Positions 11,089 to 20,848 of a stretch of 64,000 nucleotides of DNA are shown one piece after another; within the stretch, counting starts at the first letter, position 1, and every line of letters starts with the position of its first letter. The notes beneath the pieces are model-generated. The model saw only the letters and a list, made by a program, of their open reading frames with translations, did no database searches and was not told where the DNA came from. Made by a program: the position numbers and the translations under genes. The DNA is from an uncultured Mucilaginibacter sp. (GTDB taxonomy: Bacteria > Bacteroidota > Bacteroidia > Sphingobacteriales > Sphingobacteriaceae): assembly GCF_937859865.1 (NCBI RefSeq), contig NZ_CALMAT010000121.1, positions 1 to 64,000 of the forward strand. The letters run 5' to 3'.

Positions 11089-11517
11089 ATGGTGCAGCCA
11101 GTAAAAGTATCAGACGGCGAATTATATACGCTTCAGCTTCCTTCAACAATGGAGAGCATACCTCGTTTGGAAAGTTTGGTTGAAGAAATATCAGAACGCT
11201 ACCAGGTTAGTGAAGATACTTTTGCTAATATGATGACCTGCTTAAACGAAGCGTTGATCAATGCGATTGTGCACGGCAACCAATCAGACGCAAACAAAAC
11301 CGTTTATATCAACGCAGAAGTTAACGACCATAAAAAAATTATCTGGACGGTTGCCGATGAAGGCCCGGGGTTTGATTACAACAATATTCCCGATCCAACT
11401 ACTCCCGAAAATTTAGAAAAGGAAACCGGCCGCGGTGTTTTTATCATCAAACATTTAGCTGATCAGTTTATTTTTAATGCCCGCGGAAACGAAGTAGAAC
11501 TGCACTTTAAATTGTAG
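11089..11517 (+). CDS. ATP-binding protein, anti-sigma factor (RsbW/HATPase) family
   Basis: NMMTCLNEALINAIVHGNQSDANK...IIWTVADEGPGFD...GRGVFIIKHLAD. Confidence 0.85.
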   Translation: MVQPVKVSDGELYTLQLPSTMESIPRLESLVEEISERYQVSEDTFANMMTCLNEALINAIVHGNQSDANKTVYINAEVNDHKKIIWTVADEGPGFDYNNIPDPTTPENLEKETGRGVFIIKHLADQFIFNARGNEVELHFKL

Positions 11518-11519
11518 GA

Positions 11520-11951
11520 ATGCCTGCCAAAATTAATTTTTTTGCAGAGGAAACCGATTTCAAATTAAAAAACAAAAAACTCCTCCGTACTTGGGTTGAG
11601 CAAACACTGCTTGCCGAAAAACGCATTTTAAAAGAAATCAATTTTATTTTTTGCAACGATGCTTATCTCCTGAAAATTAATCAGGAATATTTACAGCACG
11701 ATACTTATACCGACATCATCACTTTTGATAATTCTGAAACAACAGAAGAAATCGTAAGCGATATTTTTATATCGGTAGAAAGGGCGGCCGAAAACGCACT
11801 GTCCTTCCAAACCCCTTTTTTGCAGGAACTTCACCGCGTAATGATCCATGGCGTGCTGCATTTAGCAGGTTACAAAGATAAATCTGCCAAAGATGTTAAA
11901 ACCATGCGCAGCAAAGAAAACTTTTATCTAAGCAGTTTAGGGCCTGTTTAA
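11520..11951 (+). CDS. ybeY: rRNA maturation RNase YbeY
   Basis: DTYTDIITFD...LHRVMIHGVLHLAGYKDKS. Confidence 0.9.
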   Translation: MPAKINFFAEETDFKLKNKKLLRTWVEQTLLAEKRILKEINFIFCNDAYLLKINQEYLQHDTYTDIITFDNSETTEEIVSDIFISVERAAENALSFQTPFLQELHRVMIHGVLHLAGYKDKSAKDVKTMRSKENFYLSSLGPV

Positions 11952-11972
11952 ATTTTGTTAAACATATTTGAG

Positions 11973-12068
11973 ATGCTTCTTTTAGCACATAAAAATCATA
12001 GCTTTTTAGTGGTTTTTGTAACATTAAAATAGCCGAGCACACCAATTTTATAGGCATAAAAGAAGCAT
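11973..12068. repeat. Paired element (A/A, 96 bp)
   Basis: ATGCTTCTTTTAGCACATAAAAATCA...CACCAATTTTATAGGCATAAAAGAAGCAT. Confidence 0.9.
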
Positions 12069-12156
12069 CGCAAAATATTATGCTATAAATTTAAACAGCT
12101 TCTTGGTTACGGATAATTAGAAATGAACTACCTTTACGGCATTAAATTTTAAAGAA

Positions 12157-12669
12157 ATGATCAAATCAATTGCTATTATTTTAACCTTGATTTTTACCGC
12201 GCCAGGTTCTGTTTATGATTTTAAACTGAAAACCATTGACGGCAAAAATTTTAACCTGGCTGCTTATAAAGGCAAAAAACTGTTAATTGTAAATACAGCT
12301 TCTAAATGCGGCTTTACACCACAATATGCTGAATTGCAAAAACTGGCAGACCAATACAAAGACAAAGTTACGGTAGTTGGTTTTCCGGCGAATAATTTTG
12401 GCGGACAGGAACCGGGCGCCAATTTGGCAATTAAAGAGTTTTGCCAGAAAAATTATGGCGTAACTTTTCCGCTAAGCGAAAAGGTGAGTGTGAAAGGCGA
12501 TGATATCAGCCCGCTTTTTAAATACCTGACTTCTGCTGAAAACCCTGATTTTACCGGTGAAATCCAATGGAATTTTGAAAAGTTTTTAATTGACGAGAAC
12601 GGAAAGCTGATTCACCGTTATCGCTCCAGCGTAAAACCTTTATCCACAGAAATTACTAGCCAGTTATAA
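12157..12669 (+). CDS. Glutathione peroxidase
   Basis: VNTASKCGFTPQYAELQKL...FPANNFGGQEPG...WNFEKFLID. Confidence 0.95.
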   Translation: MIKSIAIILTLIFTAPGSVYDFKLKTIDGKNFNLAAYKGKKLLIVNTASKCGFTPQYAELQKLADQYKDKVTVVGFPANNFGGQEPGANLAIKEFCQKNYGVTFPLSEKVSVKGDDISPLFKYLTSAENPDFTGEIQWNFEKFLIDENGKLIHRYRSSVKPLSTEITSQL

Positions 12670-12681
12670 AAAAAGATTGAT

Positions 12682-12716
12682 AAAAAAAGCTTTCCCAACT
12701 TGGGGAAGCTTTTTTT
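12682..12716. terminator. Bidirectional rho-independent terminator between convergent genes
   Basis: AAAAAAAGCTTTCCC-AACTTG-GGGAAGCTTTTTTT. Confidence 0.9.
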
Positions 12717-13341
12717 ATGCCAAATATTTGAGGTATTCTTCCCGGCCAATCATAACTGCGCCCAAAGATTCCAAATGCTCATTTTGGATCTGGCAATCAA
12801 TCAGCTCATACTGTTTTTGCTGGCATAAAGTAACCAAAGCGGTTTTTGAAGCATTGCTTGCTTTGCTAAACATACTTTCGCCACAAAAAACGCGGTTTAC
12901 GGCAACACCGTACAAACCGCCCACCAGTTCGTTTTGCTGCCAAACTTCTACCGAGTGCGCCTTGCCTTGCCGGTGCAGTTCGAGATAGGCTTTTTGCATG
13001 TCTTTTGTGATCCAGGTGCCTTGCTGCCCTTCCCGAAAAATGCTGGCACAGGCAGCAATAACGGCCGCAAAATCCTGATCAAAAGTTACGGTAAACTTCC
13101 CGGAACGTAACACCTGCCGCATACTTTTTGATACTTTAAGCCGATCAGGAAAAATAACGCAGCGTTCGTGCAGCGCGTACCACAAAATCGGGTTCTTGTT
13201 GCTGTACCAGGGGAAAATTCCGTTCGCGTAAGCCAGGTTCAGTCTTTCTACCGATAAATCACCACCAACAGCCAATAGTCCATCGGCTTCTGCCAAAGCC
13301 GGATCAGGGAAAACCAGCCGTTCGTCTAACTGAAAAATCAT
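12715..13341 (-). CDS. aat: Leucyl/phenylalanyl-tRNA--protein transferase
   Basis: FPDPALAEADGLLAVGGDLSVERLNLAYANGIFPWYS...WWS-like core, HSVEVW. Confidence 0.95.
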   Translation of the reverse strand: MIFQLDERLVFPDPALAEADGLLAVGGDLSVERLNLAYANGIFPWYSNKNPILWYALHERCVIFPDRLKVSKSMRQVLRSGKFTVTFDQDFAAVIAACASIFREGQQGTWITKDMQKAYLELHRQGKAHSVEVWQQNELVGGLYGVAVNRVFCGESMFSKASNASKTALVTLCQQKQYELIDCQIQNEHLESLGAVMIGREEYLKYLA

Positions 13342-13572
13342 ACGCCAACCCCTACAATCGTTTTAGGTTCATCCACAATTAGCACATTTATTTTACTGCT
13401 TTTAACCAACAATAGTTTTGGTTTGATTAAAGTTTCGGGCATACTTCTTTTAGCACATAAATTTTGGTTTTGTTGAGTGCTGAAAGTTTTATTTGTAACA
13501 AATGCTTCTTTTACCACATAAAAAAAGGTGTCGCCGTTTCTTGGTAACACCTTTTTCAATTTCAATTCATTT

Positions 13573-14889
13573 TTACAATTTAGCTTCGACGCCATATTTA
13601 CCGGCAAACTTTTTATACAATTGCTTGTGCAAATTATCCAGGTTAATGTTTCGCCCTTGGATAAAAGCAGTGTCCACATTAAGCGTAACCATGTCCAAAG
13701 CATCGCCTTTTGAGATAAAAAGTGTGGCGTCTTTTCCAACTTCCAGCGTTCCGGTTGTTTTATCAATGCCTAAAATTTTGGCGTTGTTTAAAGTGATCAT
13801 CTGGACGGCTTGTTCTTTGGTTAAACCATAACCAACTGCTTCTCCTGCTTCAAATGGTAAATTGCGCTGCCGCCAAAAACCAATTCCGGTCAAGCCGTAC
13901 AGCACGCCAGCATCCTGCAATAGCTTTGGCAGTTTGTAAGGCAGGTAAACATCGTCTTCGTCTTTGTCCGGCAAACGCTGGGTTTCCCGCAAAATCACCG
14001 GCACGTTGTTATCTTTCAAAACATCTGTAACCAAATACGATTCGTTCCCGCCAACAATTACTTCTTTTATGCCATATTTTTTGGCGAAATTAATGGCCTG
14101 GGTAATCTCTTTCGCGCCTTCCGCATTTACAAAAAGCATTTTCGTTCCGTTGAAAAGACCTTTCATTGCTTCGAAACGCAAGTTGGCAACTTTTGGCTTG
14201 GCCATTTCTGCATAGGCTTTTGCTTCAGAAAAATATTTGCTCAATTCATCAATAACCCGTTGTGCCCGGTCAGCAGGCGTTTCCTGTGCCGCTGCCCCGG
14301 CAGCTTGCGGCCCTCTTCTGGTTCTCGCTGCGCGGGCGATAGGCCAGGTTAAGTGCATACCAATATCCGTTTTGTAGGCCGCATCCTGCCAGTTCCAGGC
14401 ATCTAACTGAACAACGGAAGATTGGCCGGAAACCAAACCGCCTTCGGGCGTAGGTTGTGCCAATAAAATGCCGTTAGAACGAACGGTTGGGATCACTTTA
14501 GAATCTGTGTTGTAGGCAATCAGCGAACGCACATTCGGGTTAACGTCGCCTGTTTCTTCATCATCAATAGTTGCCCTTACCGATTCAAATTCTACTAAAC
14601 CGAGCGTCGTGATCGGACAAATAAAGCCCGGATACAACTGCTTTCCGTTTGCCAAAATTACCTCGCTAAAAGAAGCATTCGGTGCCGTGCCGCTACCAAT
14701 GGCCGTAATTTTACCTTTATCAAAAGCGATATAACCATTTTCAATTACCTGGCCGTTGCCAACATGGATGGTTGCGCCGGTAATTAAAACAGGTTTGGAT
14801 TGAGGTTTTGCAGGAGAAATATTGGCCTGGCCAAAAGCAAGGATTGTTGCAAACAGCAATTCGCCTAAACTTAAAAATATTTTTTTCAT
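13573..14889 (-). CDS. Amidohydrolase (imidazolonepropionase-like)
   Basis: ITGATIHVGNGQVIENGYIAFDKGKITAIG...ATLFISKGDALDM; adjacent to a second amidohydrolase ORF. Confidence 0.8.
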   Translation of the reverse strand: MKKIFLSLGELLFATILAFGQANISPAKPQSKPVLITGATIHVGNGQVIENGYIAFDKGKITAIGSGTAPNASFSEVILANGKQLYPGFICPITTLGLVEFESVRATIDDEETGDVNPNVRSLIAYNTDSKVIPTVRSNGILLAQPTPEGGLVSGQSSVVQLDAWNWQDAAYKTDIGMHLTWPIARAARTRRGPQAAGAAAQETPADRAQRVIDELSKYFSEAKAYAEMAKPKVANLRFEAMKGLFNGTKMLFVNAEGAKEITQAINFAKKYGIKEVIVGGNESYLVTDVLKDNNVPVILRETQRLPDKDEDDVYLPYKLPKLLQDAGVLYGLTGIGFWRQRNLPFEAGEAVGYGLTKEQAVQMITLNNAKILGIDKTTGTLEVGKDATLFISKGDALDMVTLNVDTAFIQGRNINLDNLHKQLYKKFAGKYGVEAKL

Positions 14890-14907
14890 GATGGTTTTTG
14901 CTAATGA

Positions 14908-17900
14908 TTAATGTTGATCCTGATTTTGCTGAACGCCTTTTTGTTTAACCACAAACTGGTCTTCTTCCAGCGTTTCGCACTCGTACAAACGCCTGCGCTG
15001 AAAAGCCGGGCGTTGTGCAGCAGAACCTGCGTTTTTTGCTTCGATCATTTTTTGGATGATGCGGCCTTCATCAGCTTTCATGGCTTTTTGTTTGGCTGCG
15101 TCCTGCGCGTAGTCCCAGTATGGGATGCCATCAACATAAGTTTTTTCGGCAACGGCATAAATAGACAAAGGGTTGGCCGACCAAAGCACCAAATCAGCAT
15201 CTTTTCCCGGTTTGATGCTGCCGATACGGTTATCTACGTGCATCATTTTTGCCGGGTTTAACGTAACTAACTTCAAGGCGTCTTCCTCGTTCATTTGTCC
15301 GTAAGTAACTGCTTTTCCGGCTTCCTGGTTTAAACGGCGCGCCATTTCTGCATCATCTGAATTGAAACCGGTTAAAACGCCAACTTCATGCATCAACTTG
15401 CCGTTGTACGGAATAGCTTCTGCAACTTCCATTTTGTAAGCCCACCAATCTGAGAAAGTTGAACCGGCAATATTGTGGGCTTTCATTTTATCGGCCACTT
15501 TATAACCTTCTAAAATGTGGGTGAAAGTATTGATTTTGAAACCCATCGAATCAGCCACGTGCATCAGCATATTGATTTCTGATTGTACATAAGAATGGCA
15601 GGTAATGTGGCGGGTATCATTCAATATCTCTACCAAAGCATCCAGTTCCAAATCGCGCCGAACGTTGTTTCCTTTTACGGCACGTGCTGCCTTGTATTCT
15701 TTTGCGCGTTTAAAAGCATCTATATAAACCTGCTCAACACCCATTCGTGTTTGTGGGAAACGGATGTTTGCCGAACCAAAAGCAGCCGGAAAATTACTTT
15801 GCTTTACGTTTTCGCCTAAAGCAAATTTGATAAAGCCAGGGCTGCCTTCAAACTTCATCTGGTCTGGCGTTACGCCCCAGCGATGTTTGATCAGTTGATT
15901 TTGTCCACCAATTGGATTTGCCGAACCATGCAAAATATGCGAAGTGGTAACGCCGCCAGCCAGTTGCCGGTACAAATCAATATCTTCGGAATTTAGTACA
16001 TCGGCAATCCTAACTTCGGAAGTAACAGCTTGGCTGCCTTCGTTGATGCCGCCGGTTGCTGCAATGTGCGAATGTTCGTCCACAATTCCGGCAGTAATTT
16101 GCTTGCCGGTTGCATCAATCACTTTGGCGTTCGCAGCCGACAAATTTTTGCCTACTGCTTTTATCTTGCCATTTTCGATGAGAACATCTGTGTTTTTTAA
16201 AATCCCTTCTTTTTCGTTGGTCCAAACAGTTGCGTTTTTAAACAGCGTAGTTTCTGCTTTCGGGATTTGTGCATTGCCAAAAGCCATGAACGGATAAATC
16301 ACCGGGCCAACATTGGTGTTTGGTTTAGGCGTTGGGCGGGTTGGGGCAATCGTTGCAGCACTGGTATAAACCGCTGTCCATTTGGTCGTTGTTCCATCTG
16401 GAAGAACGCCTTGTCCGCGCAAAGTAAGCGGCGTTGTTGAAGTAATGTATCCGCTTAAACGAATGTTGCCAGCCGGATTATTTTTTAAATCGAAGTAAAT
16501 ATTGACCTGATCGCCGGCACGAAGAAAAGTCCCCTGAGTACGTACGCTATCGGTACCGCTACGATCAGCAGCAACCGTGTAAGAACCAGGCGTGCCGTTA
16601 ACATTTAAAGTAATGTTGCCTAAACCGTCGCCGGTTAAATTGTACTTGCCGCGGAGATCTGCCACATCCATTTTAGAAACCACGTATTGGCGGCCTTCAA
16701 TCCAATTCTCATAAATCACATTGTCTTTTTTGAAGACACTGGACGAAGTGATAATGAAATTGGCCAGTTTTCCTTTTGCCAGCGTGCCCAATTTATCACC
16801 GATGCCCAGCATTTCTGCCGGTGTTTGTGTTACTGCTTTTATCGCTTGTTTTTCGGTGAGGCCATAATCTACGGCAGTGCGCAAATTCGTCCAAAAATCA
16901 CGCGAACTTTCTAAACCATCCGAAGTAATGGCAAAACGGATACCTGCTTTTTCCAGCACTGCCGGGTTTGTTGGCGCCAGTTCCCAATGCTTCATTTGCG
17001 CGTAAGTAATTTGGCGGGCATCAAAAGGGTCGGTTACATCATAAGGTGCCGGGAAATTGACCGGGATGATAAAGCCCGCACCTGTAGCCTTCATTTCATT
17101 GATGCGCTGGTATTCTTCCCCGTCCGATTTGTACAGGTAAACCTTGCCAAACTCCTTGCCTATTTTTGCCGCACGCAGTACACTAAACGGATCGGTAACT
17201 TCAAAAATTTGCGGTAAAGTTTGGATGCGGTTAAATTCGTTCAGCGAAATATTGTATTCTTCTTTCTGGTTTTTGTACCAGGCCGCATCGTAATACGTTT
17301 GGCGCAGCAAAGCAATCACGCCCATTAAAGAAGTTGGATAATTGGTAGCCGCTGTGCCTTTGCTAAACGAATAATGCGCCGCCACCTGATCGTTCAACAT
17401 TACTTCGTTATCGCGTTCATCACCCAAAGTAACGGCAACCGAAGTGCCGCGGGCAATACCATCACGGATTAGAGATTGAACGGCGCCAAAACCATTCTTT
17501 TTATAATCAACAGAAGTAGTTGCATTGGCATGAAAAACAGCTTTGGCATTCATTTCCGGTTTAATGGCTTCGTTCCAGCCGTAAGCACCGGGTTTTGTAG
17601 AAACGGGAATATTCACCCGGCTAAAACCTCCGCCACCTGCACCGCCTAAGCCAAAAGCCTGGCGCGGCGCTTCGGGCATTCCGTATGTGGTAAAAGCATC
17701 TACCAGTCCCGGATAAATAAATTTCCCTTTTAAATCAATCACTACATATCCTTTCGGAATGGCAATGGCTGCCCCAACGGCTTCAATTTGCCGGTCTTTA
17801 ATCAGCAATGTTCCGTTGGTAATGGTTTGATCGGCACTGGCAACAATGGTTGCGTTGGTAAAAGCGTATTGCCCTGGCCGAATATCCCAGGCACCGTTTA

Positions 17901-17973
17901 CAGGATAAGTTTCCTGTGCGCTGGAATACTGAATTTTGAGCAGGGCAAAACAAAAAAGTAAGAGTTTCTTCAT
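14908..17973 (-). CDS. Amidohydrolase family protein, two amidohydrolase regions
   Basis: FIYPGLVDAFTTYG...ITAGIVDEHSHIAATGGINEGSQ...GSIKPGKDADLVLWSANPLSIYA. Confidence 0.85.
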   Translation of the reverse strand: MKKLLLFCFALLKIQYSSAQETYPVNGAWDIRPGQYAFTNATIVASADQTITNGTLLIKDRQIEAVGAAIAIPKGYVVIDLKGKFIYPGLVDAFTTYGMPEAPRQAFGLGGAGGGGFSRVNIPVSTKPGAYGWNEAIKPEMNAKAVFHANATTSVDYKKNGFGAVQSLIRDGIARGTSVAVTLGDERDNEVMLNDQVAAHYSFSKGTAATNYPTSLMGVIALLRQTYYDAAWYKNQKEEYNISLNEFNRIQTLPQIFEVTDPFSVLRAAKIGKEFGKVYLYKSDGEEYQRINEMKATGAGFIIPVNFPAPYDVTDPFDARQITYAQMKHWELAPTNPAVLEKAGIRFAITSDGLESSRDFWTNLRTAVDYGLTEKQAIKAVTQTPAEMLGIGDKLGTLAKGKLANFIITSSSVFKKDNVIYENWIEGRQYVVSKMDVADLRGKYNLTGDGLGNITLNVNGTPGSYTVAADRSGTDSVRTQGTFLRAGDQVNIYFDLKNNPAGNIRLSGYITSTTPLTLRGQGVLPDGTTTKWTAVYTSAATIAPTRPTPKPNTNVGPVIYPFMAFGNAQIPKAETTLFKNATVWTNEKEGILKNTDVLIENGKIKAVGKNLSAANAKVIDATGKQITAGIVDEHSHIAATGGINEGSQAVTSEVRIADVLNSEDIDLYRQLAGGVTTSHILHGSANPIGGQNQLIKHRWGVTPDQMKFEGSPGFIKFALGENVKQSNFPAAFGSANIRFPQTRMGVEQVYIDAFKRAKEYKAARAVKGNNVRRDLELDALVEILNDTRHITCHSYVQSEINMLMHVADSMGFKINTFTHILEGYKVADKMKAHNIAGSTFSDWWAYKMEVAEAIPYNGKLMHEVGVLTGFNSDDAEMARRLNQEAGKAVTYGQMNEEDALKLVTLNPAKMMHVDNRIGSIKPGKDADLVLWSANPLSIYAVAEKTYVDGIPYWDYAQDAAKQKAMKADEGRIIQKMIEAKNAGSAAQRPAFQRRRLYECETLEEDQFVVKQKGVQQNQDQH

Positions 17974-18120
17974 TCTGTAAATAGTTTTTCAATAAATGTA
18001 TTAAAATTTACCAGCGAAAAGCTAATTGTAATTTATAATTAATGTTATTGTTACAAAATCACCTGAAAACCTCAACTATTAAAATACCTGTATATTCGCA
18101 GAAAAATTCATACTTCTTTT

Positions 18121-18561
18121 ATGTACCCTTTTTTCAAATATTTCCACTCCGGTTTGCGGTATATTGTGCTGGTTTTGGTTGTTGCGGCCGTTATCCAATC
18201 GCTCTTGGGCTGGCTTGGCAAAAAAACTTATACCGAAGGCAACCGGAAACTCAACCTTTTTGCCCTGATCTCGGCACATACCCAACTGCTGATTGGCTTG
18301 GTTTTGTACTTTTTAAGCCCGCTGGTACAGTTTTCCAAAGGTGCCATGAAAAACCCGGTAACGAGGTATTGGACAGCCGAACACATCACGATGATGATCC
18401 TCGCCATCATCTTAATTACCGTTGGCTATTCCCGCTCAAAAAAGGTTTTGTTGCCCGAAAAAAAGCACCTTAACATCTTCATCTTCTATTTTTTAGCGGT
18501 ATTAATCGTAGTTGTTACACTTATTTTAAGCCATCGCGGCGTTCTGGGGATGTCTGCCTGA
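18121..18561 (+). CDS. Hypothetical 4-TM membrane protein (cytochrome b561-like/DoxX-like size class)
   Basis: FKYFHSGLRYIVLVLVVAAVIQSLLGWLGKKTYTEGNRKLNLFALISAHTQLLIGLVLYF. Confidence 0.7.
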   Translation: MYPFFKYFHSGLRYIVLVLVVAAVIQSLLGWLGKKTYTEGNRKLNLFALISAHTQLLIGLVLYFLSPLVQFSKGAMKNPVTRYWTAEHITMMILAIILITVGYSRSKKVLLPEKKHLNIFIFYFLAVLIVVVTLILSHRGVLGMSA

Positions 18562-18619
18562 AAATTTTTTATTAAAAAAAGTTTGCAGTTTCATTTTTCT
18601 TTCTAATTTTGAAAACATA

Positions 18620-18679
18620 ATGATCGATCAGAAACATAACAACAACTGGCGGAGCCTTCCTAAAAGGAAAGCCGGATAG
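18620..18679 (+). CDS. Putative trp operon leader peptide (MIDQKHNNNWRSLPKRKAG)
   Basis: Short ORF with one Trp codon directly upstream of a terminator hairpin and trpE. Confidence 0.5.
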   Translation: MIDQKHNNNWRSLPKRKAG

Positions 18680-18722
18680 TGTTTTTGATTTTTCCCACCT
18701 AATCAATTATAAACCTGATATG

Positions 18723-18753
18723 AACCCGGCCGTTACCACGCGCCGGGTTTTTT
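18723..18753 (+). terminator. Putative trp attenuator terminator
   Basis: AACCCGGC-CGTTACCACGC-GCCGGGTT-TTTT immediately upstream of the trpE start. Confidence 0.7.
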
Positions 18754-18762
18754 AATACGATC

Positions 18763-20172
18763 ATGAAATACAAATTAACCTCTACCTACAAAAAACTTTT
18801 GGCCGATACCACCACGCCCGTAAGCATTTATTTAAAGCTGCGCGATGTGTTTTCAAACAGTTTACTGCTCGAAAGTTCGGATTACCACAGCCGAGAAAAT
18901 AGCATGAGCTACATTTGCTGCGAACCGATTGCAGGTATGGTTTTACAAAACGGATTGATGACGAACCAATATCCCGATGGCATGCAGCAGCAATTTGAAC
19001 CTGGAGCTTTTGATGTGGTTACGCATGTAGAAGCCTTTTTAAACAGTTTTGAAACCGATACTTTGCCGCTTAAAATTATCACCAACGGTTTGTTTGGTTA
19101 TTTTACGCACGAAATTGTAGAGCATTTTGAAACCATCAAACTAAAAGCAGCAGCGGCAGATGAGGTGCGCCAAATCCCGGAAATGCAATACTTCGTTTAC
19201 CGGTATATTATTGCAGTTGACCATTTTAAAAACGAATTGTACATTGTAGAAAACCAGTTGGAAAACGATCCGCAGGCTTCTGGTTTAAACCGTATCGAAT
19301 ACCTCATCCAAAACAAAAACTTCCCCGAATACCATTTTAATTTGCAAGGCGAAGAAGGTTCGAACCTTTTGGACGAAGAATACATAGCCATCGTCGAGAA
19401 GATGAAACAGCACATTTTGCGCGGCGACGTTTTCCAGATTGTGCCGTCTAAAAGTTTCAGTCAGTCGTTTCAGGGGGATGAATTTAACGTTTACCGCGCT
19501 TTGCGTTCCATCAATCCTTCGCCGTATTTGTTTTATTTTGATTACGGCAGCTTCAAGATTTTTGGTTCTTCGCCGGAAGCGCAAATTACAATCAAAAACC
19601 GGATCGCTACGATTTACCCGATTGCCGGGACTTTTAAACGCACCGGAGATGATGAAAAAGATGCACAATTGGCACGAGCATTAGAAAATGACCCGAAAGA
19701 ATCCGCAGAACACGTAATGTTGGTTGATCTGGCCCGAAACGATCTGAGCCGCCATTGCACCAATGTTGAAGTAAAAGCTTTTAAAGAAGTGCAGTATTAT
19801 TCACATTTAATCCATCTGGTTTCGCGCGTTACCGGCAAACTCAAGCCTGGCGTTCCAACGTTTAAAGTGGTGGCCGATACTTATCCCGCAGGAACATTAA
19901 GCGGCGCGCCAAAATACCGTGCGATGGAACTGATTGATGCTTATGAAAAAGGAAAAAGACGTTTTTACAGCGGCGCTATCGGCTTTTTGGGTTTTAACGG
20001 CGATTTTAACCACGCCATCATCATCCGCTCTTTTTTAAGCAAAGCCAACATGTTGCATTATCAGGCCGGTGCCGGCATTGTGGCCGATTCTGTTGCCATA
20101 AGCGAGTTAAACGAAGTAAACAATAAAATTGCCGCGCTGCGCAAAGCGTTGGAAATGGCAGAAGAAATTTAA
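18763..20172 (+). CDS. trpE: Anthranilate synthase component I
   Basis: QIVPSKSFSQSF...GSSPEAQITIKN...YPIAGTFKRTGDDEKD...AGTLSGAPKYRAMELID. Confidence 0.95.
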   Translation: MKYKLTSTYKKLLADTTTPVSIYLKLRDVFSNSLLLESSDYHSRENSMSYICCEPIAGMVLQNGLMTNQYPDGMQQQFEPGAFDVVTHVEAFLNSFETDTLPLKIITNGLFGYFTHEIVEHFETIKLKAAAADEVRQIPEMQYFVYRYIIAVDHFKNELYIVENQLENDPQASGLNRIEYLIQNKNFPEYHFNLQGEEGSNLLDEEYIAIVEKMKQHILRGDVFQIVPSKSFSQSFQGDEFNVYRALRSINPSPYLFYFDYGSFKIFGSSPEAQITIKNRIATIYPIAGTFKRTGDDEKDAQLARALENDPKESAEHVMLVDLARNDLSRHCTNVEVKAFKEVQYYSHLIHLVSRVTGKLKPGVPTFKVVADTYPAGTLSGAPKYRAMELIDAYEKGKRRFYSGAIGFLGFNGDFNHAIIIRSFLSKANMLHYQAGAGIVADSVAISELNEVNNKIAALRKALEMAEEI

Positions 20173-20190
20173 CCCGATAAAAGAAGTATC

Positions 20191-20820
20191 ATGACCAATA
20201 CAAAATTGTTGATTATTGACAATTACGATTCTTTCACTTACAACCTGGTTCATTTGGTAAATGAGTTGGGTTTGGAATGCGAAGTTTGGCGCAACGACCA
20301 ATTTCGGCTGGAAGAAGTGGAAGCGTTTGACAAGATTATTTTATCGCCAGGGCCAGGAATTCCGTCTGAAGCAGGCTTGCTTTTAAAAGTGATTGAAAAA
20401 TATGCTGATAAAAAAAGCATTTTTGGCGTGTGTTTAGGCCAGCAAGCCATTGCCGAAGTTTTTGGCGGAGAATTGTACAACCTAAGTCGGCCGATGCATG
20501 GTTTGGCCACGCCGATAAAAGTAACCGATAACACCGAAAAGCTGTTTGCCGGTTTGCCAGAAACGTTTAAAGTTGGTCGTTATCATTCGTGGGTGGTGGC
20601 AGAAAAAGGTTTGCCGGAAGAAATTGCGATTACGGCAATAGACGAAAAAGACAATTCCATCATGGGTTTGCGCCATAAAACTTACGATGTGCGCGGCGTG
20701 CAGTTTCACCCGGAATCGGTGTTGACAGAATATGGAAAAGAAATGATGCACAACTGGATTTTCGGCCCGGAAACAGAAGCCAATCCAGATATGGTGGCTA
20801 ATCATTTTATCAAACTTTAA
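20191..20820 (+). CDS. trpG: Anthranilate synthase component II (glutamine amidotransferase)
   Basis: IIDNYDSFTYNLVHLVNELG; SPGPGIPSEAG; GVCLGQQAIAEVFGG; VQFHPESVLTEYG. Confidence 0.95.
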   Translation: MTNTKLLIIDNYDSFTYNLVHLVNELGLECEVWRNDQFRLEEVEAFDKIILSPGPGIPSEAGLLLKVIEKYADKKSIFGVCLGQQAIAEVFGGELYNLSRPMHGLATPIKVTDNTEKLFAGLPETFKVGRYHSWVVAEKGLPEEIAITAIDEKDNSIMGLRHKTYDVRGVQFHPESVLTEYGKEMMHNWIFGPETEANPDMVANHFIKL

Positions 20821-20848
20821 CCAATTTTATGCCGATAAAAGAAGCATC
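20821..20848 (+). repeat. Half-element filling the trpG-trpC spacer
   Basis: CCAATTTTATGCCGATAAAAGAAGCATC between TAA and ATG. Confidence 0.9.
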
